This document shows, in pieces, positions 1-5,895 of a stretch of DNA of 6,364 bases. The translations under genes and the position numbers were made by a program. The notes under the pieces were generated by a model. That model worked only from the letters and a program-made list of their open reading frames with translations, ran no database searches and was not told where the DNA came from. Position 1 is the first letter of the stretch, and each line of letters starts with the position of its first letter. The stretch is taken from positions 1 to 6,364 of the forward strand of contig JAEWCJ010000348.1 in assembly GCA_023390695.1 (NCBI GenBank). The letters are read 5' to 3'. The DNA comes from Pseudomonadota bacterium. GTDB taxonomy: Bacteria; Pseudomonadota; Alphaproteobacteria; Rhizobiales; Xanthobacteraceae.

Positions 1-713
1 ATCCTGGGATGCTCGTGTTCGACCACGGCCTTCGGAAAGCCCAGTAGCGGCTCGCCGACCCTGATCCAGAAATAGAAGAAGCTGGTCAGCACCATGATGA
101 CCAGAAACCAGATCGACCACACGCCGCCGAGCCGGTGCAGATCGCCCATCAGGGTGCGCGTGTTGCGCCCCCGCGGCTTACGAAAGAAACCGCGCCAGAA
201 TTTCCGGTAGGCAATCAGCCCCGTCACCAGCGACGCCAGCATGAAGAAGGTGAAGCTGCAGACGATGACGTAGCCCCAGGTCGGAATCATCAGAAAGGAA
301 TGGAACTGCGAGATAAAATATCCGGGCATCATGAACGGCGTCGTACCCTGCACCATGCCGCGATAGGGATCGACCCAGATCCGCCGCACGCCCTCTTTTG
401 GCGAGACCGCGATGATGTTGAGCGCGCTGCGCGCGCCCTCGCCCTGCACCGGCACCTGGCCGATCAGGCCCATCCCGGGATGTACGGCCTGCACCGCCGC
501 CATCACACGGTCAATGCCCACACGCTCAGGTGACGGCGTGACGCGGGATTGCGGATAGATCAGCCAGTCGATCTCCTTGTGGAAGACTGCCAGTGTTCCG
601 GACAGCAGGATGACCGTGAGCAGCAGGCAGAAGCTGAGCCCCAGCCAAGAATGGATGGTGAAGATCGCGCGCGCAAAGGTGACGCGGCTACGAGGCTGGG
701 CCTGCTCCTGCAT
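1..713 (-). CDS. PepSY-domain (PepSY_TM / PiuB-like) inner-membrane protein, partial: C-terminus beyond the window
   Basis: 237 codons are visible from ATG at 713 and the frame stays open to base 1. What is seen: a short basic N-terminus, then HSWLGL (residues 21-26) leading into a first membrane helix (about 25-44) that ends SGTLAVFHKEIDW. This is the usual start of PepSY-associated membrane proteins. A soluble PepSY-like segment follows (about 60-135), then helix 2 (about 147-168), a basic loop, DLHRLGG (191-197) and helix 3 (about 198-217). Histidines 21, 138 and 193 sit at helix edges, as is common in the family. Family members often lie beside TonB receptors and are thought to act as ferric-siderophore reductases or in substrate release; the exact role here is unknown. 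The gene follows the receptor directly. GTG at 725 overlaps the receptor stop (TAGTG) and is an alternative start adding four residues. Neither start has a good ribosome binding site, so translation may depend on coupling to the receptor. Confidence 0.88.
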   Translation of the reverse strand, partial: MQEQAQPRSRVTFARAIFTIHSWLGLSFCLLLTVILLSGTLAVFHKEIDWLIYPQSRVTPSPERVGIDRVMAAVQAVHPGMGLIGQVPVQGEGARSALNIIAVSPKEGVRRIWVDPYRGMVQGTTPFMMPGYFISQFHSFLMIPTWGYVIVCSFTFFMLASLVTGLIAYRKFWRGFFRKPRGRNTRTLMGDLHRLGGVWSIWFLVIMVLTSFFYFWIRVGEPLLGFPKAVVEHEHPR

Positions 714-1693
714 TCGTCTGCGCACTAGAAGCGCGCCTGACCTCTCACGCCGAACATGCGGCCGTCGCCGATCCCAGCCGAGCCGGTGGCCCCCGGCGAA
801 CTGATGGCCGTCAGATACTGCTCGTCGAACAGGTTGCGGGCGAAGAGCGCCAGCGTGCCGTACTTGGTCTCGTAGCCAATCTGCGTGTTGACCAGCGTGA
901 ACGATTCGACATAGCGCAGCGGGTTGTTCGCCAAGTCGCGCGGGCTGAAATAGCCGTCGGTATAGGACACATCGGCGCTGACGAAAAAGCCGGACTGGTG
1001 CTTCCAGATTCCGCCGCCCGACACCGTCACGCTGGGCGCTTCCGGGAACTCCTTGCCGCTGTAGTTTCTGATGACGCCTGATTCTAATGTAGTTGCTTCA
1101 TCGAATTTTGTCTTGAGCAAGCCGACCGAGGCGAACAATGTCAGCCCTTCGAGCGGACGCACGCGCGCCTCGATTTCACCACCGTATAGATGCGACTTGC
1201 CGACATTCTGGGCCATGGTCTGCCCAGCTCCACCGGGAACATCCACAGCCAGCTGCTGATCCTTGTAATCATAGTAGAAGATGTTGGCGTTCAGCTGCAG
1301 CCGGTCGTCCCACCATTTCGAACGATAAGCCAGCTCATAGGCCCACATGAATTCCGGGTCGACCTGATTGATCGTCGTTGTACCAACGGGAAGCTCTGAA
1401 AAACCCTTCCGGTAACCCTTGCTCACAGTTCCGGCGACGGTCTGGTTGGTTGCAAGATCATAGGCCAGACCAACTTTGGGGAGAAACTCGGTGTTACTGT
1501 AATCAGTCGCCTCATTAATCGATACCGGGAAAAAGACGCCGTTAGGCGGATCAGTTACTGCGCCAACAAAGTTTCTTTCGGATGTATCGCGCAGCAGACG
1601 TCCGCCTCCAAGCAAAGTCCACTTGTCCCAGAAACGATAGCGAAGGTCGGCATATGCGGCGATCGATGTATCCTTGAAGTCAAACACCGCGTC

Positions 1694-1696
1694 CTA
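1694..1696 (-). other. In-frame amber (TAG) codon inside the receptor barrel
   Basis: The minus strand reads TTC CCA ATT TAG GAC GCG GTG TTT. The reading frame is the same on both sides and both sides give barrel-like sequence, so this is a nonsense change and not a frameshift. CAG to TAG (Gln to stop) is the simplest origin. Confidence 0.85.
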
Positions 1697-2902
1697 AATT
1701 GGGAACGGAGCCAAACTGGTTGTCCCCAGAGCATTGATATGATTCGTGAAGCGCCCAGCGAACAATCCGAGCACACCACTCAACGGTGAACCGGGCTGAT
1801 CGAACGAAAACCGCAGATCTTGTGAAAAATCCTTACCCTTGCGCGTATCGTCCCGGAACCATATTGGCGCATTCGGTCCGGTGAGCTTGACCTTGGTATC
1901 CGCCAAAGCCGTCACCGACTGCAGTTTCACGCCCGGCGTAAACTCGTAGGAGATATCGGCAATGTAATTGTTGACGGCAGCCGTGCGATACTCCGGAAAC
2001 TGCGAAAAAGCCAGGTTGTATCGCCGCGCGAAGAAGTCCGGCCCCGTCACCGTGGTCTGCATCGGATTGTCGAGCGTGCGATTGACCGTGAACAGCGCGC
2101 GCAATCCCGGCATCGACGCCGGCGTGATCAGCAGCTTGCCGCGGATCTGGTCGAGCTGATCCTCCCCCAGCACATTGAGCACCGGATTGGAATACGTGAT
2201 GTCGTTGTTCTGGCGCATGGTCTGGCCAGCGACGCGCAACGCGACCTGGTCCTGCACCAGCGGAGTGTTAACGACGAAGGCGCCCATGTGGTAGTCGTTG
2301 CCACCCATCTGGCCTTCGACGATCATGCCTGGTGTGTAGGTCGGATCGTTGGTTTTGATCACCACCGCACCGGCCAGCGCGTTGCGGCCCTGGATGGTGG
2401 ATTGCGGTCCGCGCATCACCTCGATCTGATCGACGTCCCAGATTCCGCGTGCGCCGCGCCGGGTTGCCTCGGTGCTCTGGATCGCGCCGTCGACGATGAC
2501 CGAGATCAGCGGCGCCGAACTGCCGGACGGCGCCGTCACGCCTTCCGAATTCAGGCCGCGGATCATAAAGCCGTTATTGCCGTCGCCCGTCCGCAGCGAG
2601 CGCACGTTGCCCAGCAGATTGAACGAGCGTTGTAGATCGGGGACGTTGTAATCGCTGATCTGCTGGCCGGTGACCACGCCGATGCTGGTATAGGTCCGGA
2701 AATAGTCGCGCGAGACTTTCTCGCTTTCCACGACAATGGTGTCGAGATTGATCGTGCCGCCCGCCTGCACGCGCGACTGCATCGCCGGATTTCGCTGCAG
2801 GGTTGCCGTGCGCGGGCCGGTAAAGCGCGGCGCGAGCCCGGTGGGCGCGAGCAGCCGGGACAGCGCCTCTGAGGGCGTGAAGCTGCCGCGCACGGGTGAC
2901 GA

Positions 2903-2903
2903 G
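2903..2903 (-). other. Inferred +1 frameshift position in the receptor STN domain
   Basis: Upstream of this point the frame reads YDSAITAALR; downstream the good reading VRGSFTP lies in another frame. Dropping the single base at 2903 gives ITAALRSSPVRGSFTP, which fits the STN domain pattern and makes the whole gene exactly 807 codons including the stop. The exact base is ambiguous by a few positions. The minus strand here has GCGGCT twice within 15 bases, which could have favoured slippage. Confidence 0.75.
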
Positions 2904-3256
2904 CCGCAAAGCCGCCGTTATGGCGCTGTCGTAAATGATCTGGATGCCGGTGGTGCGTCCGAACGCGCTCAGCGCGGAATCCAGCGGCTGAGCCGGAATG
3001 TTGAATGTTTGCGTCTGCGGCTGCGCCACACTTCGCGTCGTTTGAGCCTGTACCCGGTCCGGAACGACCGTCAAAACCAAAACGCCTGCACATGTCGCGT
3101 ACAGCCATGCACGCGCCGCCATACCCGGCCGACCGGCCCCAGACATCCCAACCACTTTATAAATTCCCCGCCCTGTTCGGCAGCGAACGCCGTCAGGCAA
3201 CCGCTGCTGAGAGTGAGACGATTGGGAAATGTCCGATCCGAATCCGAAAACAAAAC

Positions 3257-3262
3257 ATTATA
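3257..3262 (-). promoter_or_regulatory. Candidate -10 hexamer (TATAAT) in the fecR-receptor gap
   Basis: A perfect TATAAT on the minus strand lies about 110 bases upstream of the receptor ATG, in an AT-rich patch within the 134-base gap. No good TTGACA-like -35 is seen at 16-18 bases, and I could not identify a FecI-type promoter with confidence. It may be a basal promoter or chance. Confidence 0.25.
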
Positions 3263-3280
3263 GATATTCAAAACTGAGAC

Positions 3281-4231
3281 CTATCCGAGCAGGACAAAAT
3301 ACGGCGACATTCGCCGCATCGGGATGCGTAGCGCCCTCTGCATATGATCCAGCGCTTCATCCAGCCGATCGAGGTAAAATAGGCCCGTGACCCGGCGTTC
3401 GGCAGCGGCGCGTGAGGCGATCGCCACCATCCCTCTTCGGTAACGATTCAATTCGGAGACAACATTTTCGAGCGGTTCGTCGCGAAATACGAGTTCGCCG
3501 CGACGCCAGCCGGTGACGGCTTCGGCATCGACCATCTTGACGGCGCCGAGTTCCTGGCCAGAGCAAATCACCTGCTCCGACGGTCTCAATCTCGCATGCG
3601 CGGGCTGCACGACATCCACTGTGCCCGCGAGGCATGTGATCCGCACCTGATTGCCGTCGTGGCGGATCGCAACTACGCCGGACTCAAGCGCGGCAATGCC
3701 CGCACCCGCCGCCACTGTAAACGCCTCAATTCCCGGATGCACGGTGAAGACCGCCTCGCCCTCCGACAATTTCACGCCCTGTGCCACGCTCTTGCCCTCG
3801 ACCGAGAGTGCGCTACGCGTATTCAATTCCACACGAATACGGTCGCCAAAGGCCAACCGCTTCTGCTCTCCGGCGCTGGTCGCATAGTCCGCCATCATGC
3901 CGGTCAGGCCCGGCCAGAAGCCCAACTTGGCCCCTCCGAGCGACACCGCTCCAGCCGACGCGGCCAGAGCTCCGGCCTTCAGAAGCTGCCGCCGGCGCGT
4001 AGGCAGAGCGGAGACACGCGACAGCGTGGCGTCTTCCTGCGCCGCAAGACCTACGCTTTTCCATACCCTCAAAGCATGACGGAAAGCCGCCTCTTGTTCC
4101 GGCCCTTGATTGCGCCATCGTGTGAAATCCAAGCGGTCTGCATCGGTCGCTGCCCCCGATGTCAGACGAGATAGCCAACGCAGGGCCTCCCGTTCGAGGC
4201 CAGAGCGATCAGGCTCGTTCTCCAAACCCAT
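3281..4231 (-). CDS. fecR: FecR-family anti-sigma factor / signal transducer
   Basis: 316 residues, usual for FecR. It should hold the FecI-type sigma factor at the membrane and relay the receptor's STN signal; the gene name is at family level, and ferric citrate is not implied. N-terminal cytoplasmic domain (DUF4880 type, about 12-60): EREALRWLSRL, then FTRWRNQGPEQEAAFRHALRVWKSV. Residues 78-85 are TRRRQLLK followed by a hydrophobic stretch (86-108), a twin-arginine-like signal anchor. E. coli FecR is reported to be Tat-dependent. The periplasmic FecR domain starts about 116 (YATSAGEQKRLAFGDRIRVELNTRSAL), and the C-terminal STN-like part (about 247-316) includes VFRDEPLENVVSELNRY. I chose ATG 4231 because the DUF4880 homology begins there. 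The 60 residues encoded further upstream run back through the end of fecI in another frame and look non-coding. No clear Shine-Dalgarno is visible. The gene starts 70 bases after fecI ends, consistent with one operon. Confidence 0.93.
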   Translation of the reverse strand: MGLENEPDRSGLEREALRWLSRLTSGAATDADRLDFTRWRNQGPEQEAAFRHALRVWKSVGLAAQEDATLSRVSALPTRRRQLLKAGALAASAGAVSLGGAKLGFWPGLTGMMADYATSAGEQKRLAFGDRIRVELNTRSALSVEGKSVAQGVKLSEGEAVFTVHPGIEAFTVAAGAGIAALESGVVAIRHDGNQVRITCLAGTVDVVQPAHARLRPSEQVICSGQELGAVKMVDAEAVTGWRRGELVFRDEPLENVVSELNRYRRGMVAIASRAAAERRVTGLFYLDRLDEALDHMQRALRIPMRRMSPYFVLLG

Positions 4232-4294
4232 GTGCGATCGTTGTCTAATGGTTACAAAGGTCGTGATGCTACAAGACAGCAAACATGACCTTAA

Positions 4295-4310
4295 GACGAT
4301 TCTAATCGTC
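4295..4310. repeat. Perfect 7-bp inverted repeat across the fecI stop codon
   Basis: GACGATT-CT-AATCGTC is a perfect palindrome apart from its two central bases, and it covers the TAG stop of fecI. A two-base gap is too tight for a normal hairpin loop and no T-run follows, so it is not an obvious terminator. It could bind a dimeric protein or be accidental. Confidence 0.4.
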
Positions 4311-4820
4311 AAGATCCGAATCGGACGATTTGAGGCGGGCGCCGCAAAAATTGAGAGCCCGTACGATTTCAAATTCCACGGTCCGGGTCGAAATACCAAA
4401 GTGGTCGGCAATCGCCCGGTGCGGAAGTCCCTGAACGCGGCTCATCAAAAGAATTGCTCGACGTCGGGTCGGCATTCCCTCCAGCGCCGCCGTGATTAAT
4501 GTCAAATCAGATCGCCCAATGGCCACCGCCTCCGGGCCCGGCTGCTCGTCCGGAATGGAGAGAAGCGCATCGATCTCTTCCCTGCGCAATACGCGGCGAC
4601 CTTCGGCACGGAAATAATCGATGGCGAGATTACTTGCGATCTGAAAAAGATAGGCGCGCGGATTTTCGATTACGACCGACCCATCCGCTATGCGCAGCCA
4701 AGTCTCCTGTAGCAGGTCCTGCGCCACATCCGGATCACGCGTCCTGCGTGTCAGAAACCGCAGAAACGAGTCGCGTTGGCTGAGATATTGCTGCCACAGG
4801 CTGGTCTTTTCGCTCGACAT
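4302..4820 (-). CDS. fecI: ECF RNA polymerase sigma factor, FecI (iron-starvation) family
   Basis: 172 residues, typical for FecI-type sigma factors. Region sigma-2 (about 10-75) shows DVAQDLLQETWLRI and NPRAYLFQIASNLAIDYFR, the core-binding and -10-recognition signature of this subgroup. A linker rich in Pro, Glu and Asp follows, then sigma-4 (about 105-160) with ALEGMPTRRRAILLMSRVQG and a helix-turn-helix (about 133-155: HRAIADHFGISTRTVEFEIVRAL). It should direct RNA polymerase to the promoter of the adjacent receptor operon when the FecR partner signals. The start is ATG 4820. No good ribosome binding site is visible, but family similarity begins within the first dozen residues and no better start exists. 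It is upstream of fecR in the same direction. The name is at family level, and the inducing ligand is unknown. Confidence 0.95.
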   Translation of the reverse strand: MSSEKTSLWQQYLSQRDSFLRFLTRRTRDPDVAQDLLQETWLRIADGSVVIENPRAYLFQIASNLAIDYFRAEGRRVLRREEIDALLSIPDEQPGPEAVAIGRSDLTLITAALEGMPTRRRAILLMSRVQGLPHRAIADHFGISTRTVEFEIVRALNFCGARLKSSDSDLDD

Positions 4821-4850
4821 GCGTCAATACATATCAAGAAAAGGCACCCC

Positions 4851-4856
4851 GATATA
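4851..4856 (-). promoter_or_regulatory. Weak candidate -10 element (TATATC) upstream of fecI
   Basis: TATATC on the minus strand lies 30 bases before the fecI ATG, a sensible position for a start site with a short leader. No good -35 hexamer occurs at 16-18 bases, so activation by a regulator or chance occurrence are both possible. Confidence 0.22.
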
Positions 4857-4866
4857 GCAAACGTGC

Positions 4867-4884
4867 AAAGTCACACCAGACTTT
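4867..4884. promoter_or_regulatory. 18-bp dyad (AAAGTC-N6-GACTTT), candidate operator upstream of fecI
   Basis: AAAGTC ACACCA GACTTT is a perfect 6-bp inverted repeat with a 6-base centre, 47-64 bases upstream of the fecI start and just upstream of a TATATC. The spacing suits a dimeric regulator. It does not match a Fur or Irr site that I know. As RNA it could also form a small hairpin. Confidence 0.3.
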
Positions 4885-5036
4885 ACAATTCCTACAAACA
4901 GCAAAAAATCCAACATCGTGTCGGCGCTATGGACCGGATGCGCGCCCCGGCAACGGCGCCTCAGAGCCGAAAAGCAGCACTGAGTCGAGCGCTGTGAGCC
5001 TCTTTGCGCTTCAATCCCGTCACGGATGGGCTTGGA

Positions 5037-5369
5037 TTAGTTTAAGGGAAGGCGTTCAGGTTCCTGCTCCGGAACATAGATCAAACGGCCGTCTGGAAGA
5101 CGATAGGTGATGCCGGCGCGCGAGCCCTTTCCCTCACCGATTTCTCCGCTTGTTTCGTATCGCGTCAATTCCTGGCCCTCCTTGACCATGATGCGCATAT
5201 CTGCCTTGCCCGGATTCTCTACAACAACCACGTTCTTGCTGCTGAACGGATTGAGCGGGTTCTTGACGATAACGATCATCAGCATTGCCACGACGACAAG
5301 AAAGACGTCGATCAGGTTGACGACTGAGAGGATAGGATCGTCAGATTCAGCATCTTCGAGAAATCGCAT
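5037..5369 (-). CDS. DUF2149 protein (ExbD-like partner of the ExbB-type channel)
   Basis: 110 residues, a normal DUF2149 length. The N-terminus MRFLEDAESDDP is characteristic. One membrane helix (about 15-36: VVNLIDVFLVVVAMLMIVIV) places Asp21 where ExbD/TolR proteins carry the proton-path aspartate (compare FIDVMLVLL in ExbD). The periplasmic remainder ends with GITYRLPDGRLIYVPE (86-101), which I recall as the family's C-terminal signature. DUF2149 genes are regularly paired with MotA/TolQ/ExbB-type genes, often near cobaltochelatase-like cobN or metal uptake genes. This supports an ExbB-ExbD-like energising complex in the inner membrane, but the function is not experimentally settled to my knowledge. 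ATG 5369 follows the upstream stop by 4 bases, and the ribosome site GGAAAG lies inside the end of that gene, 7 bases from the start. Translation is probably coupled. Confidence 0.85.
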   Translation of the reverse strand: MRFLEDAESDDPILSVVNLIDVFLVVVAMLMIVIVKNPLNPFSSKNVVVVENPGKADMRIMVKEGQELTRYETSGEIGEGKGSRAGITYRLPDGRLIYVPEQEPERLPLN

Positions 5370-5373
5370 TAGA

Positions 5374-5844
5374 TCACTTTCCTTTCCGCTCTATCACCCG
5401 CAGCTCCTGCAACAGCCAGCGTCGCCGCACTGTGAGCAGAACGAAGGTGATCGATGCGCTCACAAGCGCGAGAATCACGGAAGAAAAGGCAACGACGAGG
5501 TTTTCGCCAACGGCTTTGGCGTCATTGCTGGCGAGCGACAGGAGTGCCGGACCCATGGGGATCATGGTTGCGACAAGGCCGAGCATCGGCGCGGTACGTG
5601 AGACGATCCGCAGCCACTCCAGCCGCTTCATGATCCACAGCTCGAGATCATCACTGCTGGCCACATTAGCCGCCTGATACGCGGCAAGCGGCGAGTGATA
5701 CGTTCCGCGCGAGCGTTGCCACGCCTCGACGAAGAAGGCGCCGAGCGCGATGAAGGCATAGGCGAGCGCGGATACAATCAAGATAAGCACAGGCACGAGA
5801 AACAGCTTCGAAAGCTCGAACAGCCCTGACTCCAGAATATTCAC
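5374..5844 (-). CDS. MotA/TolQ/ExbB-type proton-channel protein (short ExbB-like)
   Basis: 156 residues, shorter than E. coli ExbB (244) but fitting the compact subgroup paired with DUF2149. Three membrane helices are visible: about 14-38; about 84-104 (SRTAPMLGLVATMIPMGPALL, resembling the aPxLGLlGTv motif of ExbB/TolQ, with Thr93 kept but the usual second Gly replaced by Ala); and about 115-138 (preceded by Glu114 in VGENLVVAF, where ExbB has its helix-3 glutamate). A basic tail (RRRW...RKGK) follows. It likely forms the ring that uses proton motive force to drive its ExbD-like partner, encoded next. I chose GTG 5844 because GAGAGG/AGGAAG lies directly upstream at good spacing; the ATG at 5860 runs into a stop after four codons. 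An insertion sequence begins only 51 bases upstream, so its native promoter may have been displaced. Confidence 0.85.
   Translation of the reverse strand: MNILESGLFELSKLFLVPVLILIVSALAYAFIALGAFFVEAWQRSRGTYHSPLAAYQAANVASSDDLELWIMKRLEWLRIVSRTAPMLGLVATMIPMGPALLSLASNDAKAVGENLVVAFSSVILALVSASITFVLLTVRRRWLLQELRVIERKGK
5377..5387 (-). promoter_or_regulatory. Ribosome binding site for the DUF2149 gene within the ExbB-like gene
   Basis: GGAAAGGAAAG on the minus strand encodes the last residues of the ExbB-like protein and sits 7 bases before ATG 5369, consistent with translational coupling. Confidence 0.6.
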
Positions 5845-5848
5845 GTTA

Positions 5849-5858
5849 CTTCCTCTCC
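5849..5858 (-). promoter_or_regulatory. Strong ribosome binding site for the ExbB-like gene (decides the GTG start)
   Basis: GGAGAGGAAG on the minus strand, with GAGAGG 7 bases from GTG 5844. It supports a GTG start that would otherwise be doubtful. Confidence 0.7.
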
Positions 5859-5889
5859 ATGTCGAAGCCGCATATTGAATCGGAATTGC

Positions 5890-5895
5890 GCTAGG
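5890..5895. repeat. Probable target site / duplication of the insertion sequence (GCTAGG)
   Basis: GCTAGG directly abuts the inferred left end of the element. IS481 of Bordetella is known to insert at NCTAGN sites with a 6-bp duplication, and this site fits exactly. The second copy should lie beyond the right end of the element, outside this window. Confidence 0.6.

Larger units (their letters stand above)
725..3146 (-). pseudogene. TonB-dependent outer-membrane transducer/receptor (FecA/FpvA type), broken by a frameshift and an amber codon
   Basis: Read across its lesions this gene encodes about 806 residues, normal for STN-containing receptors. Order seen: a signal peptide starting at ATG 3146 or, equally possible, ATG 3122 (MAARAWLY then a hydrophobic stretch ending VQAQ); an STN domain (FNIPAQPLDSALSAFGRTTG, then VRGSFTPSEALSRLL); a TonB box-like LDTIVV; a plug with FMIRGLNSEG, DQIEVMRGPQSTIQGRNA and AGAVVIKT; and a beta-barrel ending GQARF with the terminal Phe typical of outer-membrane proteins. 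The STN domain implies signalling to the FecR protein encoded just upstream. Lesion 1: the frame changes between about 2906 and 2891, and removing one base (G2903 on the plus strand) restores RSSPVRGSF. Lesion 2: in-frame TAG at 1696-1694, codon about 484 of the repaired frame, between PFPI and DAVFDF. The open pieces are 3146-2574, 2893-1694 and 1687-725; only the first has a signal peptide. No other disruption is seen, so inactivation is recent or due to sequencing error. The ligand is unknown. Confidence 0.9.
4821..5036. other. Intergenic spacer between the DUF2149 gene and fecI
   Basis: These 216 bases hold no convincing gene on either strand. The 100 bases nearest fecI are AT-rich (about 41% GC), as expected for a promoter region, while the part nearest the DUF2149 stop is GC-rich. 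I see no classical Fur box, no Irr/ICE-like motif and no hairpin followed by T residues. The spacer suggests that fecI has its own promoter separate from the ExbB-like/DUF2149 operon. Confidence 0.5.

Noticed and set aside
1694..1696. TAG as pyrrolysine or programmed readthrough
   Set aside because: A frameshift is also present in the same gene and no recoding context is visible. Simple gene decay explains both lesions.
3147..3200. A TTG start at 3200 for the receptor
   Set aside because: It would place about 18 or more non-signal residues before the signal peptide. ATG 3146 or ATG 3122 gives a normal leader.
3231..3250. GATCCGAATC in the fecR-receptor gap, repeated at 4313-4322 inside fecI
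   Set aside because: Ten-base matches are expected by chance in a window of this size, and the second copy is coding sequence.
3596..4174. Long plus-strand open frames opposite fecR, the receptor and PepSY (for example 3596-4174, 2736-3263, 2288-2635, 135-533)
   Set aside because: They are antisense shadows in GC-rich coding DNA. Their translations are rich in Arg, His and Pro with no domain pattern, while the opposite strand encodes recognisable proteins.
4232..4411. A longer FecR protein starting at 4411 (60 extra residues)
   Set aside because: The extra part overlaps fecI in another frame and does not look like a FecR N-terminus. The DUF4880 domain starts just after ATG 4231.
4921..5000. 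Possible terminator after the DUF2149 gene (GC-rich part with CGGC/GCCG and AGCGC/GCGCT pairs)
   Set aside because: The stems are only 4-5 bp and no T-run follows, so an intrinsic terminator is not supported.
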